DNA from: Pohlia nutans
Taxonomy: Eukaryota > Streptophyta > Bryopsida > Bryales > Mniaceae
Assembly (NCBI GenBank): GCA_022496805.1
Contig: CM040103.1
Span: 1,940,001-2,004,000, forward strand
DNA: 64,000 nt
Direction: 5' to 3'
The position numbers and the translations under genes are program-made. The notes below the pieces were generated by a model that searched no databases, was not told where the DNA came from, and saw nothing but the letters and a program-made list of their open reading frames with translations. How positions within the stretch are numbered: the stretch's first letter is position 1; every line of letters begins with the position of its first letter. Below are positions 32,192 through 44,963 of this stretch, piece by piece.

Positions 32192-33003
32192 ATGGATGGA
32201 GTGGAATTCACGTTGACTTGTAATGAATTTCTTAGGTCCACTTTAACAATCTTTGTCAAGTTTTAAGTAACTCTTAAATGTCACAACGTTTAGTTTCTGG
32301 ATGATTAATAGATCTAAACTCACTCTATGTGCTTATTAATGCTTGGATGAAAGTCATCCGGACGATCTTTTTGAAGATGCTTCACCAAATTGTTGTCCTA
32401 TTTAATGGTTGGATTTAGTGATACTTGAATTCATATTTTTCTAAAATTACAAATGTAGAAGTATGTCAAGTTGTTGACCAAGTCAAAATTGCATTGACTT
32501 TAGTTCAAAAGTGGCCTTGCAAAGTTGCAAAAATGAGGTCATAGATCTACGAAACACACAAATTTCATAGAATTGCCACATTCAAGAGTATCTCATTCCA
32601 AATTCATTCCAACAAAGTTTACTCAAAAAATATTAAAATAATGTTTGTAATCAAATTTAGAACAAATTTTTAATTTTAACTTTCAAATTTTATAATTAAA
32701 TATTGATGATAGTATTGGTGAATGGAACCGTAATTATGGATGAAATTTAAAATTCAAAATCTAGAACTTTCATTTGTATGTCAATTCCAAAATATTCTTC
32801 TAAATAGTACTAAGTTATGATGATTTTTCTCAAACGGTCAATTCCAGGGACACCCTGATACATTTCGGGGTTGATTGAACCTCATTCAAGTTTGGTGGTG
32901 AAGTAGTTGACTCTAACTGTCACTTGAAATCCTGTGGAGGGTAGATTCAAAGGAAATCTCTGTGCAGAATAAACAGAATTTTATGTACAGTGCAAGTCGG
33001 TAG
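32192..33003 (+). pseudogene. Linked decayed gene family, unit 2 L copy
   Basis: MDGVEFTLTCNEFLRSTLTI for about 24 codons, then stop at 32,264. The second block (LEILWRVDSKEISVQ...NFMYSASR, 32,923-33,003) ends in TAG. About 650 bp of AT-rich, intron-like sequence lies between. It is the uninterrupted form of the unit 1 L copy, which the Mutator-like element split. Confidence 0.5.
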
Positions 33004-33823
33004 AATTCTTGCAACGGATGCTGGAGTGCGTTATGATTGGGTGAAGTAGATCTTAAACAAATCCATTAAATGGTGAAATTTCAAGAATTTGGCACTTTCT
33101 CAGTCACTTCTGGAACTTCAAATCTTTTGCAATTTTAGTTTTTAGAGCTTTGTGCAGTTGAAAGTCACATTTTTGGTACTGTAGAGTACAGAACACGCCA
33201 TATTTATAAAAAATGACCATTTTATCAAATTTTCAACATGGGATACTGTTAGACACTCATATCTTCAGTTGACTTCATGGTGTGCCCATGAATTTATTAT
33301 GATCACTGATTACTCGTTGAGCACTTCTTCTAATTGTCTAGATCTCTACCGACCGTTCGGTTCATCCGATTCCAAGGAAATATAGTGTCGTTAAATGTCT
33401 GCAGGCCAAATGTTGACTCAAAGGGCTGTTGCCAGGGGTTTTATTTTCGCTGTAGTGCTGATCGATCGTTTAGGAATACTTCTTTCAATGGATCATAAAT
33501 TCTTCTGTCATTACTAACCCAAAACAACACAAATGAATGAAGCTAACGGAAAAAAAAACTCTGAATGAACTGATAGAAACAGACCATTTCGATGAATCCC
33601 CGGACTGAATCCCCTGACTGAAACGTAGGATCTACACCAATCCTGGTTTTCACTGCTCTGGGCAGGCAGCTAGTGAACTTCACAAACTCATGATTTTCCC
33701 GCTCTGAAATTAAACACGCCATTTTAACGAATATGACCATGATATCTTCATTTATTTACATTTGAAGAGCTAGCGGCGCTGGTTCCTTAATTGGACTAGG
33801 AATTCGTGAAGATGTTCTCACTA

Positions 33824-34039
33824 CACTAAATAGGTAGATTAGTGTTAGATACACTAATTTACATAAACATATTGTAAGCTTTTTCTGTTGACCAATTTTT
33901 TTACCCTCTATATTGGTCAAGATGGGGATCTTTCACTGGTATTAGAATCAATGTCTTTGGTAAATTTTTTTGTCGAGAGTAAAAATCTATAATATTTTCA
34001 AATCTTATAATTATCTAACACTAATCTACCTATTTAGTG
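33824..34039. mobile_element. 216-bp MITE with perfect TIRs and TA duplication
   Basis: Termini CACTAAATAGGTAGATTAGT and the exact complement ACTAATCTACCTATTTAGTG, flanked by TA on both sides. Missing from unit 1 (near 18,425) and unit 3 (near 47,757). TA duplications point to the Tc1/mariner superfamily, although the terminus begins CACTA. Confidence 0.85.
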
Positions 34040-34526
34040 TACTTATGTGCACAGTCAAAATTCATCAATGATCGCAGGTAGATTCAGGTCAGAAAAGAAT
34101 TGCAGCAACAATATGGTCAGACGAGAACCTAACCGGAGAACCAAATGCACATTCAAATAATTCAATGAATTCAATCTTCTCATATATACAGTCGCACTAA
34201 TTACAAATCATTGCCACAACATCAGGCCTGTGATCGATGTGTGAAGTCAATACAGACTCAGGGAATTACTCTATTCAACTATTGCTATCAAATGAATCTG
34301 TACAAAAGAATGGTCACGAGTTCGGAGCTCATGATTAGAAAGATTAGCAACTGTCTGATGGAATGAAGCTAGAGATCGACGAACAGCTCATTCCATCCAA
34401 ATTCTGTAGGTCGGCGGAAGAGCTAGCTCAGACCTTCAATGGCATTCAATTGGCTCCAGGGCTTCTTCGAATTCTTGCTTTCGTTGCACGATCTTGATTA
34501 GTTGTCTTCCCATCAGTTGAATTGTT

Positions 34527-34685
34527 TCATTGACGCTTTGAAGGAGGTCGCCACTTGGAGGAGCCACCATCGCCCATGGGAGCCTTGGATGGAGGCCTCC
34601 ACTTGGAAGAGCCGCCATCGCCCTCGGGAGCCGACTGCTTCGGAGGTCGCCACTTCGATGATCCCCCATCGCCCATCACTGCCAT
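34527..34685 (-). CDS. Gene C: tandem GDGGSSKWRPP peptide precursor, type 1
   Basis: 52 residues: MAVM, three identical GDGGSSKWRPP motifs, linkers KQSAPE and SKAPM, C-terminus SKRQ. The protein is identical to those of genes E and F, while A differs in two linker residues (M for E, S for P). The copy is complete with promoter, leader and 3' flank. An acceptor-like CTCTGAG|AACTGTTCCC and a donor-like AACAA|GTGAGG in the leader would allow a 5'-UTR intron of ~90 bp with a CTAAC branch-like word; this is inference. Confidence 0.75.
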   Translation of the reverse strand: MAVMGDGGSSKWRPPKQSAPEGDGGSSKWRPPSKAPMGDGGSSKWRPPSKRQ

Positions 34686-34972
34686 TGCAAATTTCTCGAA
34701 CTCGTAAAGCTCGACTTTTGAAGCTCAGTCTCGGGACACGGGAAGTGCAAGCCGGTCTGTAGACTTGGATCAGCGGGAACAGTTCTCAGAGAGAGTCGAT
34801 GGCTTCTCAGATCTGGCTTAGTGTGTAAATATGGAGCGCCGGGCGTTAGTTCGAGAATATCACAGCCTCACTTGTTGCAGCACAGGCTTCGATCAATTTG
34901 AGTTGCTCGATCACTGAGCTGAGTGAGATTGTTGAGGAAGATGGAATGTTTAGATCATTCGCAGCGGTGCTG

Positions 34973-35080
34973 TTTTATACGTCTTGCTTTAGAAATGTCG
35001 CAACTGGCAACAAGCACAGTTGTTCAAATGACGCGGACTTGATTTGTCAGAGCTCAGACGCCGGTCCCGACAGACCGAAG
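34973..35080 (-). promoter_or_regulatory. Promoter of gene C
   Basis: TATAAAA at 34,973-34,979, 288 bp before the ATG. Upstream: CTTGTTGCCAGTTGCGAC, GTCCGCGTCATTTGAACAAC, GAGCTCTGACAAATC and the CTTCGGTCTGTCGGGACCGG palindrome-like word. Confidence 0.55.
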
Positions 35081-35099
35081 CTGATCAAAGGCGGCAACC

Positions 35100-35570
35100 T
35101 GAGACTGCACTCATTCGCGATGGGAGAGTGGGTACTCTGAATTGAATTGGTGGATTCGAATGAGTTCGTGTTGAACGCCGCGCCGCCGGCGACCGAAGGA
35201 CAACACGATCTATGCAGCGTGTGTGGTTCCATGAAGACCCAAATCGCACGTCCATCTTGTTGACAGACTCGTAAGTTACTATGTTCCTCCAAGGTTCCTG
35301 TAAGGTTGTAACAATTCAGAGCTACTGTAGCTGAGGGGGTTTCCATGAAACTGCGAGAAAAATTCGACAGTTAGTAAACTTCGGTCAATTGTACACCCAT
35401 CTGTATTCAGCCAATTGTTATACAGATGGGTGTTAAATTGGAAAATATTATATGCTTACTATTATTACTTGCTTTGTAAATGGCTTCGTAAATCGGAAAT
35501 CATCTCTTAGACACATGCATAACGCAATTTTGGCTTCATTTCAATTACTAGCTACTAGTTACGTTGACAC
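35100..35570. other. Distal promoter region of gene C with a short hairpin
   Basis: No gene. CACCCATCTGTAT / ATACAGATGGGTG forms a hairpin near 35,391-35,430, repeated near 49,099-49,137 in unit 3. The 99-codon ORF on the - strand is not preserved between copies. Confidence 0.5.
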
Positions 35571-35733
35571 AGCAGGAAGTCACTAAGTTCCTCCAAGCTT
35601 GGAACAGGAGGTTTCCTTGGAAAGTGTGATACTGTGATCGATGGGATTTCGAGAGTTACTAATATACAGTATTTGGTCAACCGTTACCGACATCACGTGC
35701 CTCTGCGTCCATTTTATAATTTCTAGCTTGAAG

Positions 35734-36005
35734 ATGGCCATGAATGGAGTAGAATGGACATTGATTTCACTCGTTGTGGATTTTCTAGGTCCACGGTCTT
35801 CACAAAGCTTGTCCAGCTTCAGAAGGTGACCCAGTGCGCACGCTGGCACCTTTTCCAATTCTTCTAGTTTTGTACGGTCACGTTTTCTGGTAAAGGAGGA
35901 GTTGACATCCCAGGCTGGAGGGTAGCTGTCTAGCTGCCCAGAATTCGATTGATCGAGATTTCTGTGCAGTGTGAACCGAATTTTGTGTACAGCGCAAGTC
36001 GGTAG
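35734..36005 (+). pseudogene. Linked decayed gene family, unit 2 R copy
   Basis: MAMNGVEWTLISLVVDFLGP, then stop at 35,827. The second block begins after GGAGGAG|TTGACATCCCAG and carries the EISVQ...NFVYSASR-like region, with small indels, to TAG at 36,003. Paralogue of 25,784-26,038. Confidence 0.5.
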
Positions 36006-36265
36006 AATTATTCAACGCACAGGGACAGTGGTCTTTTTGTCAGGAGACAGTCTAGCACTTTTGCTACTTTTCATGGCTTGAGGAGCAATCCAGGCTCGTA
36101 GGACGCTCTTTTCATGTCGACCCTAAACCGGTAAGTGTCGGACTGACCATTTTCTGGTGGCAGCCCAAAGAGCAGGGACTGCTCAGTCATTGTCAGGAAA
36201 TGAGTAAATGCCACTTTTCAAGATTTGATTTTAGTGTCAAAATCGGGGGTAGAGATCATGTTCTA

Positions 36266-36682
36266 AGGTGGTTACCCCATTCCCAACTGAATAAGAAATA
36301 CGGATATGAGGCATTGAAATTATTCAATGTTATTATTTTTTAGAGATAGGCAAGAAGAATTAGATTCCAACACAAGTTGAAACATAATTTTTGGATGAAG
36401 AATGAATTAGTTACAAATTTTCAAAGTTGAAGTATGACGCATCCCATTCATTTGATATAGGTACACCTCTTTCAGATTAAAGAAGATTTGTATTGCACAC
36501 ACTAAAGATGCTTGAACCAACAACAACGAACCCATAACCACACTTACACATACTAAAACCAACAAGAGAGAACCCATTACCAACTGTAAATCATGCTACA
36601 ACCAACACCGTTGGAGCATTGATTGTGGATAATGCCCCTAGCTGTTGGTAAAAGGAGCTAGTTGGGAATGGGGTGACCACCT
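36266..36682. mobile_element. 417-bp Stowaway/mariner-type MITE
   Basis: Termini AGGTGGTTACCCCATTCCCA and the complement of TGGGAATGGGGTGACCACCT, flanked by TA on both sides. The unit 1 site (TTCTAGTGTTG near 26,293) is empty with a single TA. Confidence 0.9.
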
Positions 36683-36729
36683 TAGTGTTGTTTGAAACAT
36701 TTCAGTTGCAATATTGAGGTTCACTAACG

Positions 36730-38365
36730 GGGTCTTTAATGTATTTTTTTAGTGAGGTGAAACAAAATTACCGTAGTTTAATAACAGGTTCGGCACAAAA
36801 TAATTCTGAAAATAGATTCCTAAATTTTTGGAATATTATTGGCATGTTTTGTCGAATATAATTTTAGTTATTTTTCAAAATTGCCGAAAAGTAAGAAATT
36901 TTTACTTCTCACAAGAATTTTACTTACGATGGAAGCTTTTGTGAATTCTAGAGTAGAGAAGGTGCTCCTTTTGTAATCTAGTTCACTTACATTAGTCCAC
37001 AAAGAATACATTAGGAAAGAAATGAGGTCTCAACAAGGCCTCATGCCTTTGAGAAATTGAAGAAGAAATTAGGATAACGGTCAATGTGAAAATTTTATCA
37101 TCATGGGTCGAATTTGTGTTGACTTGTGCCATAATCTCCTTTCCATGCGCTTTCCAACGCCCTTTAAAACTCCAAAATCCGAGTTAATATGCAAAAGTTA
37201 CACATGTTTAAAGTTTGTGCATTGGGGAGCACTGAGCAGCCAGCACGCAGTGGTCCCCAATGAACAAACTTTAAACATGTGTAACTTTTGCATATTAACT
37301 CGGATTTTGGAGTTTTAAAGTGCGTTGGAAAGCGCATGGAAAGGAGAATGTGGACCACCAAAGATGACGTGGATGATGGTTGTCCACGTAGGACTCCATA
37401 ATTTTCCATGTCCACATCATCAATTTGGGTTCGGGCAAGGAATGAAAGTCGAGGCCTTCTTGAGACCCCAATTCTTTCCTAATGTGGGTTAAGAAGTAGT
37501 AAGACTTTAGGTGAGGCTTTTCAAATGTGTTGTACACAGAGTTTTGGAGTCCAATTGAGCATAGAAGATGAAGTTTCATAGAAATTTGTCCAACTAACAA
37601 AAGTTGAGAAATCAATCCTTCTTCCACCTCCAACAATTTTTGTGTCAAAATACGTCTTAATGCAAAAGATATGGACAAAAAATTGCAGCCGTGTAAAGAT
37701 CAAAAAATTAAAATGTGTTCATAACAGTTTTTGGGAGCTCATTTGTGCATAGAAGATCAACTTTTTTGGAATTTTGTTGGTCTAAGAAAAGTTTAGAAAT
37801 CAAGTAATCTTTCATCTCCAACAAATTTTATGTCATTTGAAGACTGTATGCAAAAGTTATGCATGTTATAAAAATGAAGACTAACTAGGTGCTTCACCTC
37901 AAAGTTTACATATCCCATATGCATTGTTGGACACAACTCCACTCCACTTGCATAAAGCACAGAGCATTCACCTCTCTTCACTCACAACTTGTCATCCAAT
38001 GCAAGAGAGTTGTACATGATAAAAACTTAAATAGGATTTAAGCCGAATTTTTAAAAATTAAAATAGAAAATTGCCAAAAATTAAAAAAATTCTATTGGTT
38101 TAGGGTTTTTTCAGTTCTTGGTCACCCGGATTTTGCAGCGAGAGAACCTATTTTGGTGGTCTCGCCGCATTATCCGGGTGACCACAAATCTTTATTCATT
38201 TCTGGACATGTAGGATTCCATGTCATTTTCTCATCCATTTTTAGTCTTGGTCACTTCCTCCTTTTTTGGCTAGCGTAAAGTGTACTTGGACCGGCCGGCT
38301 CTTATCCTCCAATCATAGTGCAGAATTTCCCTTCGCCACGGCCCTTGGTCACTAGTGTAAAGAAA
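36730..38365. other. 1.6-kb insertion specific to unit 2
   Basis: Unit 1 runs straight from TTCACTA to AGGAATTTTTC (about 26,325-26,340), whereas here ~1.6 kb intervenes. It contains the long palindrome below and a smaller GGTCACCCGGAT...ATCCGGGTGACC inverted repeat (38,120-38,184). No gene; ORFs at 37.1-37.7 kb mirror the palindrome. Ends not defined. Confidence 0.55.
37135..37347. repeat. Near-perfect palindrome, ~95-bp arms
   Basis: CTCCTTTCCATGCGCTTTCC at the left pairs with GGAAAGCGCATGGAAAGGAG at the right. Pairing continues through AACTCCAAAATCCGAGTTAA, TATGCAAAAGTTACACATG and TTTAAAGTTTGT, leaving a ~20-base loop with a tandem AGCACTGAGCAGCC-type sequence. A transcript would fold into a long stable hairpin. 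Confidence 0.85.
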
Positions 38366-39481
38366 CCCTAAGGAATTTTCAAAGACAAAGACCTCAATAT
38401 TGTCCTAGTATTAGAAATTTACTATTTCAAAGAATCTAATAATGTTCTCTCATTTGGAATATTTTCCTTTTTAAATTTTTAAATAAAACGTCTAGTTTTA
38501 ACCAATCATACCAAATGTTTAATTTTTTAAAACAAAATTTGTAATTTTGGTGAATTTTGAAAGGTAAATGCTTCTAAATTCATTGAATAAGTATCTAAAA
38601 CTATTTTTGGAAGTTTGACCGTACGGATAATTACTTAACATCATGCTTCAATATATTTTTGAACCAAACTTCATCAAAGTTGTAAAAGTAACGTTTTATA
38701 ACACATCTAGGTATTGCTCTTACCCCCTTTGTTATTTAACAGTTTATGTGCAAGGAACTTTGTGATGCCATGCTTGGTCATTTTCCAATCAATTGTTGAT
38801 AGTTACTTGGTTGCTACTTTCAAATGAAAAGAGTTCCAACTATAAAAGTGTAGAGGCTATCCTATACTTTTTAGTCCAATTTTCCATTCCTCAAAATTGA
38901 TGAAATTGTGTGTTTCATAGTATCTTAAAGCTCAAAACCCTAAAATTTCAATATACACTGTTGGAAAAGTTTTTCTATCAAAACTCTTTTTATGTGACCT
39001 ACACCTTGTTGTTCATCACTATTATTTACTTTTTTGCTAAAATTTTCATACTATTCTAAACATGTTTGTAATTAATATGATTTTTTAAGAATATACTTTA
39101 AAAAATCTTCTAAATTTTAAATATAATTAGATAATTATGGAAAAATGACAAAAAGGGCATAAATTTGCTTGGGGTATCACTTTTTGGACACACTAATTAG
39201 GTTATTTTTGTTTAAAACCTCCAAAGTTTGCCTAGTTTGTTCATTTTGATCAAGTAAAAAGACCCTAAAATGAAAAAAATAAAATCTTGCACCTCAATAG
39301 AATCAAAATGTATATGTTCAAAGAGTTTATATTAAAAAATTTAATTTTTTGGATCCATTCATAGATATGTGAAAAAATGCTGAATTTTGGGATTTGCAAG
39401 CTGCATGTGCACAATTCATTAATTTTTTTAATGATAAAATAAATTATTTTGTACTCTACACAATTAGATGTAGATCATATT

Positions 39482-39671
<190 letters not shown>

Positions 39672-40240
39672 ATTTTTGATATTCCATTTGCTTGATTTCA
39701 GGGATTCTAGGTGATTGGGACATAACTTATTTTTTCAACTAAAAAATCAAATAAAATTACTTAAAAATCTTTGATTGTAATCAATTTTTTTTCTTTGATA
39801 CGTTATAAGTGTAGAAAACTAAAATCACATTTAATGAAGTCTTACTTTATTAAAATTAAAAAATATGTTTGTTTGACACACCAGCACGTAGTGCAATTGT
39901 CCCGAATGCAACTTTTTTGGGTACTCTAGCCAGACCATCATCCAAAAATCGGTTTAACAATTTGTTATATATGAGAAAAATACCATAAAGAATATAGTAA
40001 ATTTTAAAATGCAATGAATTGATGAGGATTGACCAGGTAATTGTATTATGAACGCTTAATGGTTTAAACATAAGTAATATCATTTGAAGTAATACACATG
40101 TGCTACCTAGCTCCTAATGGTCCGTGGCTAGCTTTTTTGGGCTTAAAATCATCATTGCTTTTGATGTGTTATAGGTCTAAATGTAAGTGAGGTATAAAAA
40201 CTTGAACCGTACAATCTTGTAACATACATGTTGTAGATCA

Positions 40241-41019
40241 GGGTTTGGGTGTGATCAGGGTACCCCTTCCCGGACTGTCCGGACTTTAAAAGAATGTCCT
40301 TTTGGTAATGAAAAAATTATTGGAAAATTACAAAAAATTACATTGTATTATAGATGGCATGTTGGTACACAATAATCATATGCTATATAGGTCAAATTCA
40401 ATAATTTGAATTTTTTCCTAATTTATCATATCTAGCACCTGGTCACATCATAGTAGCGAAAGGACTATGTATTTAAGGTTTTTTATTAAAAAAAATATTC
40501 ATGCACACTTTATTAAGTTTATATTTAAGCATATCATATTGTTTTAAGACAAAGATATTATGAAATCATGGTCCTTTTAGATTGTGTAAACATATTTGAT
40601 TTTTGTAAGCTCTCATAAAATAATAAGGAAATATAATAAAACATCAAATTAAGAGTTAAAATTAAACATAGATATGACTCAAACGTTGTTTTAGCTAAAT
40701 TTCTTGTTTATGAACTACTTCACTATAAATTGATATTCCAGATTGTTCCTTTTGTCTCAAATCCGGAACTAAGACAATTCCGGATTTGAAGAATAAAAGA
40801 ATAATTAAAAAGGAATATATAAATTGTTCAATTTTTCTTGCTCAATACTATTTTGGATGGAGTATTACAACTTTCTCATGAATCTACCTCATACAACTTT
40901 CTCATGAATTCATGTGAATTGAAAATGTGTAATTTCTAGCACACATTAAGTGAATTATAAAATGATACTAGTCTTTTAATTAGACAATCCTTTTCGGAAC
41001 CCATATCAGACCCAGACCT
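40241..41019. mobile_element. ~780-bp TIR element in unit 2
   Basis: Imperfect termini GGGTTTGGGTGTGATCAGGG and, in complement, GGTCTGGGTCTGATATGGGT. Unit 1 lacks the insertion (GTAGATCATGTGAATCAA near 27,996). Internal sequence is AT-rich with no gene. Target duplication unclear. Confidence 0.6.
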
Positions 41020-41423
41020 ATCTTGTGGATCAATTTTGGAGTCATTTGGCCATATAGATTGCAAGATCATAGTGTTTTAGTGCTAAAAAAAGATGCTAGA
41101 ATTTTCTTAGCAACACAGGTAGAGGTGAAATTCGTTTTCAAAATTACTCAAATGAAAAAACTTTGAAGTATAAAGTAGTTCAAAATCATCATATAAACAT
41201 ATTGGTACCAAAAAAGCCTCATGAAAAAGTTTAATGTGCCCTAAAATGGCCCTGCAATGTCAAAAAGTAGCCCAAAATGTGACCCGTTTGAACAAAAAAG
41301 CAAAAAGCGCCCAAACTAGATCCGTGCACTAAAATGACTACCAAACATTCACAACATGGATTGACCTACTAATTTTACAATGATAACTGGAATTCAAGGA
41401 AATTTCAACCCTACAAGTTTTGT

Positions 41424-42191
41424 TTAACCCCTAAAAGACCAATCAACCCAATTATGCTTGATTTTTGTTCAAAGGCCCCAAAAATCAAGTGTCTTAGCTT
41501 TATTGTAGTTGGTGTTTTCATTAGATGTTTAAGTTAAGTTATGATACATCTTTTGACCGTTGGGATTGGAGAATAAACTTCATTTGAAGCTTTTCCACTG
41601 CTGAGAACTTTGAATTTTGAGTGTCCAAAATACAACGGGCTTTCTAAAAATGCTTCAATCATAAGTCTCTTTTAATTTCTTCACCTTCAATTTTTTACTC
41701 CATCTAAATATAACTTTTATCTACCTTAACCCTTAAAGGTCCAGATTGGCTATTCCGGCCAATGTACACGACCGTATTTCATTGTATTTCGAATGGTTCT
41801 ACATCTCCTATGTGTATTGTATCAAAAGTAAAATTAAAATTCATGTCTACATGGTCTTAAAAGCTATTGGGATCTCAATTTGGAACTTTCTACTCATAAC
41901 AAATGTTAAATATACAGCAACGTATCTACTATTCCCTAAATCCTTCAAGGGTTAAATATAATTTTTGATATTAAATTTGACAAAAACATATTTATTTTGA
42001 ATTTTTACCTTGTTCACATCATAAAATTTGTAAATATTCAAAATATCTTCCAATCATGTTGAAAATTTTGTCATACCTTCATAATGTCGATGATTATCTA
42101 TGAAAAATTATAAATCATTCAATGTGATATTTAAAGTATGCAAATTATAGTGCTTTGACTTTTGCAAAAGAGGTGAGGACCTTACGGGTTA
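41424..42191. mobile_element. ~765-bp insertion with TTAACCC ends
   Basis: Starts TTAACCCCTAAAAG and ends with TTACGGGTTAA; the complement starts TTAACCCGTAAGG. Unit 1 has an empty site (GTTTTATTTAAAATGAAC near 28,680). The TTA flanks fit a PIF/Harbinger-like target, but the termini are short. A 69-codon ORF inside is not recognised. Confidence 0.55.
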
Positions 42192-43110
42192 AAATGAACT
42201 TGGGATGAAGAAGATACAAGGCCCCAAAGTTGCTGCCATCAAAATTCATAGAAACTGTCCAAAAAAAAAAATACTAACTTTCAAATGATCACCAAATATT
42301 CAATTTATCTTGCATTGATCCGAAAGTTTTACCACACATTCCATACATCATACGGGGAGTTTTTACAGAATTTCATTGAAATCAAACACGTTTTGCAAAA
42401 GTTACAACTCTTCAAAGGTTAATGTCTCTCAAAAACATCCAAAATATGGACGTCGGAACGTCGGGACAGTTAGGGGCTAGGTGCTAATCTAGTTAGGTTT
42501 AAAGAGTCTTTACATGGAGATCATCCATTGATATTGATCATCCATATAGAAAATTTGGCAATCAATTCTGCCCGACAAGAAGCAACGTAACCTCACAAAT
42601 GTTTCAATCATCTCAATACTGACATGTACTGTATACAATTTTCTTTAAATACAGTGGTATATAATGCGTTAACACATGATTGAGCAGCCTCAATGAATCA
42701 AAGCGGTAGAATTTTATTGTTGTTGAATTGTTGTTGTGACAATTTTCTGAGATCCACGTGCGAATAAAGAATCAGGAACTACTCTAATCATCTGTTGCTG
42801 TCGAATGAATCTGTACAAAGAATTAATTGTGAGCTCGGAGCTCATGGATTTTACCCAAGTTTATTCTATTCGAAATGGAGTGATCTGGAACTTTGATGAG
42901 ACTGACGGACAGCTCATTCATGTTCTGGTGGAAGATCTTGCTGGCTCAGGCATCCATTGACGATGGCATTTCATTCTTCGATCGATCGAATAGATTGTCG
43001 CAACATTCGAAGGACAGAATGTGCCAGGTTGTTCGAGTTCATGCTTTCGTTTCATATGCCGACAGTCGTGCCTGATCTCGATCAGAACTTGTCTTGCCAA
43101 TGAACTCGTT

Positions 43111-43269
43111 TCATTCACGCTTGGAAGGAGGCCTCCACTTCGAAGAGCCACCATCGCCCATGGGAGACTTTGATGGAGGCCTCCACTTGGAAGAGCCTCC
43201 GTCGCCCATTGGAGCCGACCGCTTCGGAGGTTTCCACTTCGATGACCCTCCATCGCCCATCACTGCCAT
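43111..43269 (-). CDS. Gene D: tandem GDGGSS-KW peptide precursor, type 2
   Basis: 52 residues: MAVM, GDGGSSKWKPP, KRSAPM, GDGGSSKWRPP, SKSPM, GDGGSSKWRPP, SKRE. It is the unit 2 paralogue of gene B and differs from it at two linker residues (KQSAPE versus KRSAPM), while all three motifs are unchanged. Change confined to the spacer and not the core is what a processed core peptide would predict. The frame is open upstream for only about 13 more codons, unlike gene B, supporting the short start. Confidence 0.73.
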   Translation of the reverse strand: MAVMGDGGSSKWKPPKRSAPMGDGGSSKWRPPSKSPMGDGGSSKWRPPSKRE

Positions 43270-43537
43270 GAGATATTGCAAAGCTTGGGGGAAGGATACG
43301 AGAAGCAAGTGTTGGCAGGTCTGAATGAAGCTTCAGGTGGAACAGCTAGTAGTATTCTCAGGAAGAACGCGCCTTTCAGATCAAGCAGAAGCTGGTGCCC
43401 AACGTACATAAAATTGAAGCACCGGGTGCAAGTTAGATATAATTATCACTTGTTGCAATGTGCTCAGTTTGTGTTGATGGGCACTTGAGCTGTGATGGAA
43501 TGATTAATTGTGGAGGAAGAATGAATGTCTAGTGCTG

Positions 43538-43625
43538 TTTTATACGGTCTGATTTACGTCGCAAAGAGCTCTGTTCAAAGGACGCGGACTTTGTCAGCGG
43601 ACGCCTTGACAGACCAAAGTACGTG
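43538..43625 (-). promoter_or_regulatory. Promoter of gene D
   Basis: TATAAAA at 43,538-43,544, 269 bp before the ATG, the same distance as gene B. The GTCCGCGTCCTTTGAACAGA and GCGTCCGCTGACAAAG blocks are conserved upstream. Confidence 0.55.
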
Positions 43626-44159
43626 GAGCGAACGCAGCATGCACTTGAGAATAATGGATTCATTTCAATAAAATCACTTGGGTAATCTGAGTGAAGGGTA
43701 GAATATGAATTCGCGTTGAACGGCGCCGGCGTGCTGAGGAGAACACGAGATATATTTGTAGATATGCAAGTCTAGAGTGCGTCGTCCAAATTGCTAACCG
43801 TGTGAGTCTGGTTTGGGGTGTCTCGTGTTGTCTGTCTGTCTGTTTTGACCTATCATATGAAGTTGTACCGGTTAATAGGCTTGCCCCTCTTGTTGGAAGG
43901 TTGCCCCTCTTGTTTCAAAAGAGACAACAAAGTGCAAGCCGTAGTTACTAGTTTGTACTAGTCCAAGTTGTGGACTGTACTCAATTTAGTCCTCCAAGGT
44001 TGGAACCAGAGGTTTCGTTGGAAAGTGTGTTAAAAGTTCAACAGTTACTAGTACCTGGTCAATTTGGTTACAGACAAATAAATAATGACGATCTGCTGCC
44101 GGGAATTAATTAATCACTTAGTGACCCACTTCTGGACTGATACTGTATATATGCCTCAT

Positions 44160-44482
44160 GGCCCATTCACACCAAGCCTCTGCCGCACTTGCGTTCGCGT
44201 TCCCGAAATGGAGGAAGGTAAAACCTAGAAACAAAAAAATATTGTAAGCCTTGTCTTTTCTTGCTGCAACTACTGTGCAACTACAATTCACTACTGCAAG
44301 TTGGGCCATGCTCCTTTTTTGCGTTGCGTTCCTCCATGCGTTGCGTTCCTCCATGCGTTGCGTTGTCATGCGTTCGAGTAATTTCTCATTTCATATTTTA
44401 TATTTCTTGTTTCCCAGCAGATTCCCTCAAAGTTACCTAACGCACGCATGGATGCTGAAGCTCTGCTATATGTGAATGGGCC
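44160..44482. mobile_element. GGCCCATTCACA-family MITE, copy 1 (323 bp)
   Basis: Termini GGCCCATTCACA and complementary TGTGAATGGGCC. It contains a GTTGCGTTCCTCCATGC tandem repeat (about 44,320-44,360). Absent from unit 1 (GCCTCATGTGATTAGTG near 30,597). A second copy lies inverted at 60,569. Confidence 0.85.
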
Positions 44483-44643
44483 TTCATGCGATGAGTAATG
44501 ACCAGTCTGTGGTTTTCTTCGCTGTCCCCCTTTGACTGCAAAGGTTCAGTACCAAGCAGTGCGATGTACCGCCCGAAAGGAAGACCGCGGTGTTGACGTA
44601 ACTTTTATTCCTACACAGGCCTGGTCCCGCTCCCAACCTGTTA

Positions 44644-44955
44644 GAGCATGGCCACCTATAGCCTCAGAGGGTCTCTGACCTCAAGAAGTGGATGAAAAGT
44701 TTCAAGGGGCCTTTTAAAATGCTTCTTGACTCTGGATTCTAGCGTGTTAGAAATTGGGCCTTGAAATCACTATTGAGTTGACTATTTGATGATTATTCCT
44801 CTCATTCTACTTGTGATTGGTCCATTGACTATTTGATGCGCACTTTTGATACGTGAAGGGCGTGCAAGGGTGGGGGAGTGTGAGTGCAAGGGCCCTTCAC
44901 ATGTAGATGAATAATTTGAGAGGGTTAGTCCTAGCGTGCATGGGTGGGAATGCTC
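44644..44955. mobile_element. 312-bp Tourist/Harbinger-type MITE
   Basis: Termini GAGCATGGCCACC and complement of GGTGGGAATGCTC, flanked by TTA on both sides. Unit 1 has an empty site with one TTA (CCTATTACAATAC near 30,755). Confidence 0.85.
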
Positions 44956-44963
44956 TTAAAATG

